Source: Diplolepis rosae (taxonomy: Eukaryota > Arthropoda > Insecta > Hymenoptera > Diplolepididae). From it: a stretch of 64,000 bases of DNA. Positions 33,139 to 44,473 of the stretch are shown in pieces. Under the pieces are notes generated by a model, which had not been told where the DNA came from, ran no database searches, and worked only from the letters and a program-made list of their open reading frames with translations. Position 1 is the stretch's first letter; the number at the start of each line of letters is the position of its first letter. The stretch spans positions 682,001 through 746,000 of the forward strand of contig JAPYXD010000056.1 of the NCBI GenBank assembly GCA_030998225.1. The letters are read 5' to 3'. The translations under genes and the position numbers were made by a program.

Positions 33139-34680
33139 TATACAATATTGCGTGCGTGGGACGTAAAATAGTGTAAAGTGCTGAATATCGGGTCCGTTGA
33201 TGTAACTATAAAATTTGCCATGAAAACCATGATTCTAATCCTGAACACCCGTTCACTATGAAAAGTGCGAAAGCAACAGACCTATTCTCAGTGTCAAAAG
33301 AACAGAAAATTTAAATTAAGTAGGATTTTTATTATGGTGACAAAGCTAAGACAAGACGTAGATTTATCGGGTCTTCAAGAGATACGTCTAGTCTAGTTTA
33401 TCGGGTCTCGATAAATTAAACCCCCTTTATTACGAAGAAAAGAAGGAATTCACTCCATTAAAAATACAACATCGATTAGGTACGCAATTTTGAATCGTGC
33501 ACGAATTTTAGAAACCTGAAACCATTTTGTCTAATTGATCAATTGGCAAACAAATTAGAACCAGATAACTACCAATTAGTGTTTGTGTTTCAAGGACCTG
33601 ATAAAGAATGTTCTTATTCCTTTTGGTACTTATCGGGTCCATAAATTATCAGTGTAATTTGAGATTTTAGCTCAGCAGATATCTATGAAAAGGTTCACTG
33701 AAAAGCATACTTGAATATTACACTTGAATGCTCGATATTTCGTGCGTGGCAGAGAAGAAAGTGTAAGGTGCTGATTATTGGGTCAGTCACTGTTACTCCT
33801 CAATATAACATGAAAACCATGATTCTAATCCTGAATACTCGTTCACTATGCAAAGTGCGAAAGCAACATACCTATTCTCACTGTCAAGAGAACAGAAAGT
33901 TTATATTAAGTAGGATTTTTATTATGGTGACAAAGTTAAGACAAGATGTAGGTTTATCGGGTCTTCAAGAGATACGTCTAGTCTAGTTTATCGGGTCTCG
34001 ATAAATTAAACCGCCTTTATTACCAAGAAAAGAAGGAATGCACTTCATTAAAAATACAAAATCGATTAGGTACGCACTTCTAGTTCGTACAAATATTTCA
34101 GAAACCTACAACCATTCTTCCTTAATAATAAATTCGCAAATACATTAGGACCATATAACTTCCAATTAGTGTTTGTGTTTGAAGGACCTGATAAAGAATG
34201 TTTTTATTCCTCTTGGTACTTATGGGGTCCATAAATTATCACTGTATCTTGATATTTGCTCGACAGATATCTATACAAAGGTTAACTGAAAAGCATACTA
34301 GAATATCACACTTAAATGTGCAATATTTCTGCGCGTGGCAAAGAAGGAAGTGTAAGGTTCTGATAATTGGGTCCGTTGCCGCTACTCCCTAATGTAACAT
34401 GAGAACCATTATTTCAATCTTCGAAACCCGTTCACTATAACAAATGCGGAAGCGCGGATCTGATCGAAGTGTCAAGAGAATAGAAAAATAATATTCAGTA
34501 GGGTTTTTATTATCTTGACACAATATCAATAAGACGTAGGTTTATCGCGCCTTTAAGAAATACAGCCTTATTTATTACCAAAAGATTAGGAAATACGCTT
34601 TATTAACTATAAAAATTCAATTAGTAACGCCTTTCGACATCTAACACAAATTTCAGGATTTTACAACTATTCATCCTAAT
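33139..34680 (+). repeat. Tandem array A, unit about 590 bp, 2.6 copies
   Basis: Units start near 33147, 33738 and 34326 with GCGTGCGTGG/TCGTGCGTGG/TGCGCGTGGC-type sequence and GTGTAAGGTGCTGAT-like continuation. Each carries TTATCGGGTC motifs and an ATTAGGTACGCA segment. The third unit decays after about 34560. Identity between the first two is high (many 20-base exact blocks). Short frames in the array repeat with it and are not genes. Confidence 0.9.
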
Positions 34681-34689
34681 TAATAAATC

Positions 34690-37600
34690 AGGGAAACACA
34701 TATGAGAATCGTGAAAAGCGGTTACCCTTACGGCCGTCGCCTTCTGAAATAAACTAGTTTTTCAAGGCGAATAAATATCTAGTATAATTCTATTCTAATG
34801 ATGCTCTGCATAAAAAACTTGGATTCCTCTAACTTTAAAACTACTGCACATTGAGGGACCCATCTTGTATTAGCTTCATGCATTTTTTCGCAGACTCTAT
34901 AATGAGTATGATAGAAAATAAGAATTCCTTCTCCAAGACTTTTCATCACCATCTTGTATCCCTGTTCATATAGCTAATTTGTACCCGCCAAATACCGATA
35001 TATTTTGTGTATACTGTACATACTGCATATGCATTTATGTTTTCGCAGACTCTGAGATAATTATGTGCAACAAAAAGAATGATGTCTTTAAAACATTTTT
35101 CCAGTAACTTGAATCCCTGTTTATATAGCTAATTTGGAACCGTCAAACACCGATATATTCTGTGTGTACTGTATATACTGCATATATACTACAACTGGAA
35201 TAAAGGGATTTTCAAACTGCTCAGGACTACACGTATGAAAATCGTGGAAAGCGGGTACTCCAACGGCAGTCGCTCTCTGAAATCGACTCGTTTTTCAAGG
35301 CGAATAATATCTAGCATAATCATAATTTTATGATGCTCTGTATCCAAAACTTGAATTTCTCTAGCTTGAAAACCATTTCACATTGAGTGAACCATCTTGT
35401 ATTGGCTGCATTGCTGTTCTAATAGACCCTAAGAAAAGCATCTTCGACAACAAGGATTTAGTCTCAAAAACTTTTCATCAGTATCTTGTATCCCCGTTTA
35501 CATAGCTAATTTGGACCCCTCAAGCACCGATATATTCTGTATATACTGTATGTACTGAATATATTCTACAACTAGAATGAAGGGATTTTTAAACTATTTA
35601 GGAAAACACATATGAGAATCGTGAAAAACAGGTACTCTAACGGCAGTCGCCCTCTGAAATAGGCTCGCTTTTCAAGGCGAATAATATCTAGCATAATCCT
35701 ATTTTAATGATGCTCTGCTTCACGAACATGAATTCCTCTCACTTGAAAACCATTTCACATCGAGGGAACCATCTTGTATTAGCTACATTTATGTTTTCGC
35801 ATACTCTGAGATAATTATGTTCAACAAAAAGAATAATGTCTTCAAAACTTTTTTTATAGCTATAGTTTATATAGCTAATTTGGACTGATGAAGCACTAAT
35901 ATATTCTGCGTATACTGGATATACTGTAAAAATACTGAAATTGTAACAAAGGGATTTTGAAACTACTCAGAAAAACACATATTACAATCGTGAAAAGCGG
36001 ATACCCTTACGGCAGTCGACCTTTGAATTATACTCGTTTTTCAAGGCGAATGAATGTCGAGTATAGTCCTATTCTAATGATGCTCTGTTTCACAAACATG
36101 AATTTCTCTCACTTGAAAACCATTTCACATTGAGGGGACCATCTTGTATTAGCTGCATTTATGTTTCCGTAGACCCTTGGATAAGTATGTTTGACAAAAA
36201 TAATTTGGTCTCTAAAACTCTAGCTCAGTACCTTGCATCCCCGTTTACATAGCTAATTTGGACCCGTCAAGCACCGATATATTCTGTGTGTACTGTATAT
36301 ACTGCATATATACTACAACTAGAATGAAGGGATTTTTAAACTGCTCAAGATTACACGTATGACAATCGTGGAAAGCGGGTACTCCAACGGCAGTCGCCCT
36401 CTGAAATCGATTCGTCTTTCAAGGCGAACAAATATCTAGTATAATTCTATTCTAATGATGCTTTGCGTCAAAAACTTGAATTCCTCTAATTTGATCACAA
36501 CTACTCACTGAAGGATTCAACTTGTATAAGCTGCATTAATTTTCTTGTAGAGCCTGAGATAAGAATGTTTGAGAAAAAAAATTTGGTCTATAAAACTTTT
36601 GTTCAGTATCTTACATCCCCGTTCATTTAGCTAATTTGGGACCGTCATACACCGATATATTCTGTGTTTACCATATATATACTGTAACTGTCATGAAGGG
36701 ATTTTTAAAATATTCAGGAAGATATAGATGACAATTGTGAAAAGCGGTACCCCTCGCGGCAGTCACCCTCTGCAATCGACTCGTTTTTCAAGGCGAATAA
36801 ATATCTAGTATATTTCTATTCTAATCATGTTCTACGTCAAAAACTTGAATTCCTCTAATTTGGAAACTGTTGCTCACTAAAGGAATCATCTTGTATAAAC
36901 TGCATTAATTTTCTCGTGGAGCCTGAGATAAGTATGTTTGAGAAGAAGAATTTGGTCTCTAAAACTTAGCTTCAGTATCCTGATCCCCCGTTCATATATC
37001 TTATTTGGACCCGTAATACACCGATATATTCTGTTCTTACTGTATACATACTATAACTGGAATTAAGGGATTTTGAAAATATTCAGGAAGATATATATGA
37101 CAATTGTGAAAAGCGGGACCCCTCGCGACAGTCACCCTCTGCAATCGAATAGTTTTTCAAGGCGAATAAATATCTAGTATAATTCTACTCTAATGATGCT
37201 TTGCGTCAAAAACTTGAATTAGTCTAATTCGAAAACTATTGCTCACTAAAGGAATCATCTCATATAAACTGCATTCATATTTCGTAGACCTCAAGATAAG
37301 TATGTTTGACCAAAAGAATTTAGTTACTAAAACTTTTCTTCAGTATCTTGCATCCCCGTTTATATAGCTAATTTGGACACGCCAAGCACCGATATATTCT
37401 GTGTATACTTTATATACTGCATATATACTACATCTTGAATGAAGGGGTTTGGAAAGTCTTCAGGAAAAGACATATGACAATCGTGAAAAGCGGGTACCCT
37501 TACGGCAGTAGCCCTGTGAAATCGACTTGTTTTTCAAGGCGAATAAATATCGAGTATAATCCTAATCTGATGATGCTCTGCGTCAGAAACTTGAATTCCT

Positions 37601-39470
37601 CTAACTTGGAAAATATTGCACATTGAGGTACTCATCTTGTATTAGTTGCATTCATGTTTTCGCAGACTCTGAGATAAGTATGATCGATTAAAAGACTTGT
37701 TTCTCTATGACTATTCATCACTATCTTTTATCCCCGTTTATATTGCTAATTTGGACCCGTCAAGCACCGATATTTTCTGTTTATACTATATATACTGTAC
37801 ACATGCTGGAAGTGGAATGAAGGGATTTTTAAACTACTCAGGATTACACGTATGGCAATCGTGGAAAGCAGGTACTCCAACGGCAGTCGCCCTCTGAAAT
37901 CGACTCGTTTTTCAATGCGAATAATATCTAACATAATCCTAATTTTATGATGCTCTGTTTCGAAAACTAAAATTTCTCTAGCTTGAAAACCATTTCACAT
38001 TGAAGGAACCATCTTGTGTTCGCTATATTGCTGTTCTAATAGACCCTAAGAAAAGCATATTTGACAAAATAATTTAGTTTCTAAAACTTTTTATCAGTTT
38101 CCTGTATCCCCTTTTACATAGCTAATTTGGACCGATGAAGCACTAATATATTCTGTCTATACTGGATATACTGTAATTGTAACAAAGGGATTTAGAAACT
38201 ACTCAGAAAAACACATATTACAATCGTGAAAAGCGGGTACCCTTACGACAGTCGCCCTTTGAATTATACTCGTTTTTCAAGGCGAATGAATGTCGAGTAT
38301 AGTCCTATTCTAATAATGCTCTGCTACAAAAACTTGAATTCCTCTAACTTGAAAACTATTGCACATTAAAGGAGTCATCTCGTATTAGCTGCATTCATGT
38401 TTTCGTAGATCCTTGGATAAGTATGTTTGACAAAAAGAATTTGGTCTCTAAACCACTAGCTCAGTACATTGCATCCCCGTTTACATAGCTAATTTGGACC
38501 CGACAAGCACCGATTTATTCTGTGTTTACTATATACATACTGTAACTGGAATGAAGGGATTTTAAGTATACTCAGAAAATTATATGTGACTCTAATACAA
38601 ATTGGATTCTCTGTCGGCTGCCACTATCAAAAATCGACATGTTCTCCAAGGCAGATAAATATCTAGTATAATCCTATTCTAATGATGCTCTACGTCAAAA
38701 ACTTGGATTCCTCTAACCTGAAAACTATTGCACATTGAGGAAACCATCTTGTATTAGCTGCATTCATGTTTTCGCTGACTTTGAAATAAGTATGTTCAAC
38801 AAAAAGAATTATGTCTTCAAAACTTTTTTTCAGTAACTTGTATCCCTGTTTATATAGCTAATTTGGACCGATGAAGCACTAATATATTCTGCGTATACTT
38901 TATATACTGCACATGTAATACAACTGGAATGAAGGGATTTTGATACTACTCAGGAAAACACGTATGCTATTCGTGAAAAGCGGGTACTCTAACGGCATTC
39001 GCCATCTGAAATCGACTTATTTTTCAAGGCAAATGAATATCGAGAATTTTCCTATTCTAATGACGCTCTACTTCGAAAAAATAAATTCCTCTCACTTGAA
39101 AACTATTGCACATCGAGGGAACCATCTTGTATTAGCTGCATTCATGTTTTCGCAGACTCTGAGATTAATATATTCGACAAAAAGTATTTAGTCTCTCAAA
39201 CTTTTCATCACTGTCTTATATCACCGCTTAAATAGCTAATTTGGACCCGTCGAGCACTGATATATTCTGTGTATACTAAATATACTGTAAAAATATTGTC
39301 TCTGGAATAAAGGGATCTTGTATTAGCTGCATTCATGGTTTCGTAGACTGTGAGGTAAGTATGTTTGACAAAAAGAATTTGGTCTCTAAATCTTTTCGAC
39401 ACTATCTTGTATCTCTGCTTATGTAGCTAATTTGGACCCGTCAAGAACCGATATATTCGTCAACTGAAAT
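34690..39470 (+). repeat. Tandem array B (satellite), unit about 373 bp, about 12-13 copies
   Basis: The phrase TAGCTAATTTGGAC recurs near 34971, 35128, 35503, 35873, 36252, 36630, 37368, 37744, 38120, 38488, 38858, 39233 and 39425, mostly 368-379 bp apart (the 36999 copy is mutated; the first and last units are partial). Units share ACGGCAGTCGCCCTCTGAAAT, TTTTTCAAGGCGAATAAATA, AACCATCTTGTATTAGCTGC and CACCGATATATTCTGTGTAT. Two variants alternate, one with GTCAAGCACCGATATATTC and one with GATGAAGCACTAATATATTC. No coding function is apparent. It looks like a satellite, with a CENP-B-box-like motif in most units. Confidence 0.93.
38969..38985 (+). other. CENP-B-box-like motif, best copy
   Basis: ATTCGTGAAAAGCGGGT fits the mammalian CENP-B core NTTCGNNNNANNCGGGN at all nine fixed bases. 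Copies one base off (A for T at position 2) occur at 35239, 36364, 37479 and 38222; more diverged ones at 34707, 35617, 35986, 36732, 37102 and 37857. All lie at the same point of the 373-bp unit. Binding by any protein is untested. Confidence 0.6.
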
Positions 39471-39846
39471 TCAAGTTTGGCCTTATATGGACAAGCCATA
39501 CGTGAAGTGGCAAGCTCATTCGAAACATCTATTCATGTATCGTATGCTACAGTGATTTTAAAAATTGTATAGCTTGTAAGATAGAGGACAATTTAACCAC
39601 GAAACTTACCAACTAAAGGCCCATATGATTCAATTATGTACGTGCTAAACACCTTTCAACACTACCATTAAAAGTATTATGACTGACGTGAGATCCAAAG
39701 TTGATAATTTTTCTAAACACTTGGATCATAATTCATTACATCAGGAATTTCTACTTCGCTGCTCAATGTCCATTGTTAGGTTGTATTTATGAGGGCTTCT
39801 TCAAAATACATACTAATCTACACTTGCTTACGCAAATCATGTTCAC
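39471..39846. other. No gene seen; spacer between array B and a fold-back element
   Basis: AT-rich single-copy-looking DNA with no repeat or frame recognised. Confidence 0.4.
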
Positions 39847-40421
39847 TACACGGAGAAAAGAGCGCATTGCTGACACATGCACTGGACACGATTCCAACTT
39901 TTTTTTTATCAAATTTGACGTTGAACCCGTAGTGTCAATGGACTGACACGGCTTATGCGTTTCCGCGCACGGAGCAGCCATGCAGTGCACACGCTATGCT
40001 TTTCCACAATATATGCGTGCGCAGACACGGCAGAGCAGTGCTAAAATACTTTCACGTCGTTCAGGCAACCTTTTTTATGCTCGTCCCACTGCCACATGCA
40101 ATGCGATTTGCGCTGGCTCATTCTATGTTCCTGCAGAAATTTTTCTTTTTTTTCAATTCATGATTCAGTTCAAGTGGCTTCTAATTTCCATGAATATGGT
40201 GACGTGTACGGCGTGGAAGTATTTAGGCACTGCTCTGCCGTGTCCGCACATGGCTCTGTTGTGAGAAAGCATAGCGTATCCAGTGCATGACTGCTCTGTG
40301 CACGAAAACGCATGAGCCGTGTTAGCCCATTGACACTACGGGTCCAATGCCATATTTAATAGGGAACACGGCAGAATCTAGTTCTGTGCACGCGTCAGCA
40401 ATGCGCTCTTTTCTCCATGTA
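39847..40421. mobile_element. Fold-back MITE with about 225-bp inverted arms
   Basis: Arms 39847-40073 and 40199-40421 are inverted copies. Outer ends read TACACGGAGAAAAGAGCGCA and TACATGGAGAAAAGAGCGCA; inner parts share GACACGGCAGAGCAGTGC-type sequence. The spacer is about 125 bp. The ORFs on it are hairpin shadows. Its end resembles that of the MITE at 61440 (TACACGGAAAA). Confidence 0.85.
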
Positions 40422-40504
40422 TGTAGGCCTTGAACTTTCGAAAAACTTTTTTAAATTCTGCATTACACCTAGCGCTAATTAGATTTAGTAACTGGAGTGA
40501 AGGT

Positions 40505-41690
40505 ATTTTAAAAATTTGATCATATTTTCTCGCTACAATCTATTGTTGTAGTGCCTTATATCACTACGTTTTTTTTATGGAAAGCATATTCGCGATTCAA
40601 TATAAGATGAATTGAACTTGTGACATAAGGTTGTTTATAAGGTCCTCCAAGTATATTTTAAAGGTCCCAATAACCTTTGGTATGTAAAATATATGTTTAA
40701 CCACATACCGGCATTAACAAGCAACCTTATAGTTAATCTCGAATTACTTTTCGTTTATGTCATACATATAATCACAAAGTGCTGCTAAAGCCTTATAATT
40801 GTCCACTAAAGCTGTATAAAATCGTTATACACCTATGTATACTATTATTTAGGATACATGAAAGCAATTTGCTTTACATCGACAATCAATTATATTTCCT
40901 GGTTGCTGACTATTTTTGTGGTGCCTTATGTCACTACGTTTTTTTTATGTAAAGCATATTCTCGATTCAATATAAGATAAATTGGACTTGTGACATAAGG
41001 TTGTTTCCGAGGTCCTCCAAGTATATTTCAGAAGACCCAATAACGTTTGGTATTTGAAATATATACTAAGCTATCTACTGGCATTTATAGGGAATTTTAT
41101 AATTAATCTCTATTTTCTCCTTGTTTATGTTATACATATGATTACAATATTCTGCTAAACCCTTATAATTGTCCACTAAAGCTGTATAAAATCGTGATGC
41201 ACCTATGTATACTATAATTTGGGATACTTGAAAGCAATTTCCTTAATATTTATGTTTAATTATATTTTCTCGATGCAATCTATTTTTGTGGTGCCTTATG
41301 TCACTACGTTTTTGTTTTTAAAGCATATTCTCAATACAATATAAGATAAATTGGACTTGTGACATAAGGTTGTTTCCGAGGTCCTCCAAGTATATTTCAG
41401 AAGACCCAATAACGTTTGGTATTTGAAATATATACGAAACCATATACTGGCATTTATAGGAAACTTTATAATTAATCTCGATTTTCTCCTCTTTTATGTT
41501 ATACATATGATTACAATGTACTGCTAAAGCCTTATAATTGTCCACTGAAGCTGTATAAAAGCGTTATGCTCCTATGTATACAATAATTTGGAATACCTAA
41601 AAGCAATTTTCCTAACATTGCTATTTAATTATATTTTCTGGCTGCAGACTATTTTCGTCGTGCCTTATATCAAGTTATTTTGATTATATA
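40505..41690 (+). repeat. Tandem array C, unit about 370 bp, 3 copies
   Basis: GTGCCTTATATCACTACGTT recurs near 40553, 40923 and 41293 with a decayed start of a fourth at 41661. Each unit contains TTGTGACATAAGGTTGTTT, GGTCCTCCAAGTATATTT and CCTTATAATTGTCCACT. Units 2 and 3 are most alike. The unit length is close to array B's, but no clear sequence similarity between B and C was seen. Confidence 0.9.
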
Positions 41691-41845
41691 AATCATTTTT
41701 TTTGTGGGCCTAAAAGTCACTTTGGAAACATAAGGGTGTCTATTGGGTCAGACCCAATAAACTCCAATATGCATACAGAATTTATGGGGTCGTACCACAT
41801 AAACTGAAATGTACCCATTAAACCAAGTTTTATTCAAATTTTGTA

Positions 41846-42280
41846 CCCAATATCCTACGTTTGACATATATATATGCATATATATTTATAAATTTTTCTG
41901 TATTTGGTTGTTTATACATATATTTCTTTATGCGACTTGTTTGTGACGATGTATATGCGTATATATATATCTCCGCGTTGGTGCTATTCTTCGTCATCTG
42001 GTCCGTGGCATCCTTCGAAGTAGTCCCCATTTGATTGAACCACACGCTCCCAACGGTGCTTCCACATCTTAAAGCAGTCCTCGACTGCAGATTTTGGAAT
42101 GGCCTTCAGCTCGCGCGTCGCATTACTCTGCATAGTCTCGATGTCGTCGAACGGCTTTCCTTTGAGCGCCATTCTCAATTTGGGAACAACCAAAAGTCGC
42201 AGGGAGCAATGTCGGGACTGTATGGAGGCTGGCGAAGCTCTACAATCTTGTGTTTCGGAAAAAAAAAATTACTGCACAAG
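41846..42280 (-). pseudogene. Mariner fragment: C-terminal transposase plus 3' terminal repeat
   Basis: Reading downward from about 42280: KHKIVELRQPPYSPDIAPCD with the third catalytic Asp, a one-base shift at LFPN/PKLRMALKGKPFDD, then FKMWKHRWERVVQSNGDYFE, a typical mariner end. The terminal repeat (41846-41872, CCCAATATCCTACGTTTGAC on the plus strand) abuts TA at 41844-41845 and matches the repeat at 33031-33057. The N-terminal and catalytic halves are gone, replaced by a microsatellite. Confidence 0.78.
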
Positions 42281-42289
42281 GTTCGATGA

Positions 42290-42425
42290 ATGTGTGTATA
42301 TGCATGCGTGTGTGCATGTGTGTGTGCATGAATGTATGTAAAAACATATGTGTATATGTGTGTATGTTTGTTTACATGTGTATGTGCATGTGTATATGTT
42401 ATGTATGTATATCGTTCGCAGATAG
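42290..42425. repeat. TG/TATG-rich microsatellite
   Basis: Imperfect alternation of TGTG, TGCATG and TATG units. Long frames on both strands here are low-complexity artefacts. Confidence 0.85.
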
Positions 42426-42429
42426 TTTG

Positions 42430-42899
42430 CATTTCACAAGAAATATAAAATGTTTTTCTAATTTTCTAACTCACCCCAATATTTCTAACAAGATATTCCA
42501 AAATTTGTTTCATTATTAAATTGCTCAAACTTTCCAAATAAAGGAATGCATAGGCCCTTTGCAATTCCTTCAAAATGTGTGGAACCGTTATGACTCCGGT
42601 TACAATTAACTATCCTTTCTTTATTGCCCAAGGCAGTCTGGTCATCTTGTGTTCATCCTTCCATTTTTCCTTTACAATCACAGTTCTACTTAAAAAAAAA
42701 TTCCCCTCCATCTCACTGGTTTTCTTGCCTACAACTGTCTTCTCTATGCACCCAGAAATCAGTAAATAAATGATCCTCTGATAGTGAGTTTGTGAAAATA
42801 ATGTGTTTTACAAAACAGCGATGCAGAAGGAAAGGGATTAATACTAAAAATAAATGTAACCAAACTCGAAAAATTTCAATGAGTTAAGGTTAGTTAATA
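42430..42899. other. No gene seen
   Basis: AT-rich, no supported feature. Confidence 0.4.
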
Positions 42900-43106
42900 G
42901 TATATTACGTGCCTGGGCGCACAATGAGGGTGGTTATTACGTGACGAGTGACAATGCTCGCAGGAGATCGGAGTCAAGGCGTAGTCGAGGCGTTGTCGAG
43001 AAGTAGCTGAGGCAAAGCCGAGACGAAGCCGAGGCGCGATCAGTCCTGCGAGCATTTAAGCGAGGCTCGTAATTACCCGAATTGTGCGCCCAGGCACGTA
43101 ATATAC
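42900..43106. mobile_element. GC-rich MITE, copy 1
   Basis: 207 bp with perfect 26-bp terminal inverted repeats (GTATATTACGTGCCTGGGCG inward from both ends). The centre has a run of GTCGAGGCG/AGCCGAGAC-like units about 10-11 bp apart. Non-coding. Confidence 0.85.
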
Positions 43107-43239
43107 ACAAGATCGAGAAAATCAAAATGGCCGGAACAAGTCGCGAAATATCAAGTGCAATGGACGGAAATCATGATGAATACTAAATTAGATTCGAGTG
43201 TACGCATAAAAACTCGTATACGCACCGAAGTCACATAAT

Positions 43240-43446
43240 ATAGAATATGTGCCAATGCACACAATTCGGGTAATTACGAGCCTCGCTTAAATGCTCGCAG
43301 GACTGATCGCGCCTCGGCTTCGTCTCGGCTTTGCCTCAGCTACTTCTCGACAACGCCTCGACTACGCCTTGACTCCGATCTCCTGCGAGCATTGTCACTC
43401 GTCACGTAATAACCACCCTCATTATGCGCCTAAGCACATAATATAA
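43240..43446. mobile_element. GC-rich MITE, copy 2, inverted relative to copy 1
   Basis: Near-identical reverse complement of 42900-43106 across about 200 bp, with worn outer ends (ATATGTGCCAATGCAC; TTATGCGCCTAAGCAC). The two copies are separated by 133 bp and could fold into one long hairpin. Confidence 0.85.
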
Positions 43447-44112
43447 GAGTACTATTAATTACAAGAGATGAGACTAAAAAGTTTGGATCCTTTATTACAA
43501 AATTACTTACAAAACTCAAGCTTCCCCCTTTTTTACCTAATATTTTTCCGAAGTTTTATCGAAGTTTCTTATCGAGGTTTTCCTGTTTATTTTGAGTAAA
43601 TATTGTCAATTTTTATCGCATTATCTAACACTACAATTGCAACATGTTTTATGTAGCTGTATTCACCCTACCTCCTTTTGCTTTTATGTACTCGCATCTA
43701 CATTTTAAGTTGAACGTGGTCTAGTCTTTTTACCTCAGGTTTTCTTTTTGTGTGTAAGTGTTCAATATTGATTCTTAAGAATTTTCTTGTGTTCTCAAAA
43801 AATGTTTATTTACAATATAATTTTTGTAAATTTTCTCATTTTTTATTTTTCACACAATACCAAAGTTGTATTAAAAAATAGGACGCGTATGTGCAATACT
43901 TACTAGTTACTTTTTTCATATTTTAGAAATAAAGATAACTGATGAGGATTCCAATCATAGTCGAAACGTTTGATTAAAACTATTGTTTTTTTGCATTTAT
44001 GGACCTTAAAGCCAATCAACAAACGTGCAAATATTATTATTGAGGATCGATATAATTCCTGTTTTTTAAATATGCATACAAAATAAATAATCCATATTTA
44101 AAATTTTTTTTT
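43447..44112. other. No gene seen; hairpin motif at 43939-43967
   Basis: AT-rich. A CTGATGAG...CGAAACG hairpin motif lies at 43939-43967. Nothing else recognised. Confidence 0.4.
43939..43967 (+). other. CTGATGAG-stem-GAAAC hairpin, ribozyme-like or retroelement 3' end
   Basis: CTGATGAG, then GATTC (43947-43951), a CAATCA loop, TAGTC (43958-43962), then GAAAC. The stem can form four pairs (one G-U). The order resembles the hammerhead ribozyme core, but the pairing register leaves one extra base after CTGATGA, and no stem I/III or cleavage site was identified. Confidence 0.3.
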
Positions 44113-44473
44113 TTTTTTGGTGAGGAGGAAAAATGGCGAAATCTTTTATAGACGTTGTACAGGACTCTCCTAGGACGGGTCTAGGCATACCTGTTAAAAC
44201 CAAAGAACTCCCTCTCTCGAACCAATACACCACCCGCGGAACCGCCTTTCGGCTTTAAACTTCACAGGTGGTTAATTCCAGCTTGAAGACGCGTACGACT
44301 CTTCCGTCATCCATTCGCCCAGGACTCCCATCTGCGGCCGCACTCCCGTTAGGCAGACCGACTAGCCGCGCCGGCCAGGGGAGGAATGAAGCGATCCCCC
44401 CCCCCCCCGAACGACGCGGACAGCCAAGTCCGCCCAAGACGCAGGACCGCGGGTGCAGGCCCCGATGCGATTT

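Noticed and set aside
34690..39470. CRISPR-like or coding array
   Set aside because: Repeats are directly adjoining 373-bp units with no unique spacers and no conserved frame; a eukaryotic satellite explains it.
33031..41872. A single 8.8-kb composite transposon with these termini as outer ends
   Set aside because: The terminal repeats face inward toward the arrays and belong to mariner fragments lying outside the block, so they are not the ends of one element containing the arrays.
42175..42519. Long His/Thr- and Cys/Val-rich frames on both strands
   Set aside because: Low-complexity translation of the TG-rich microsatellite joined to mariner sequence.
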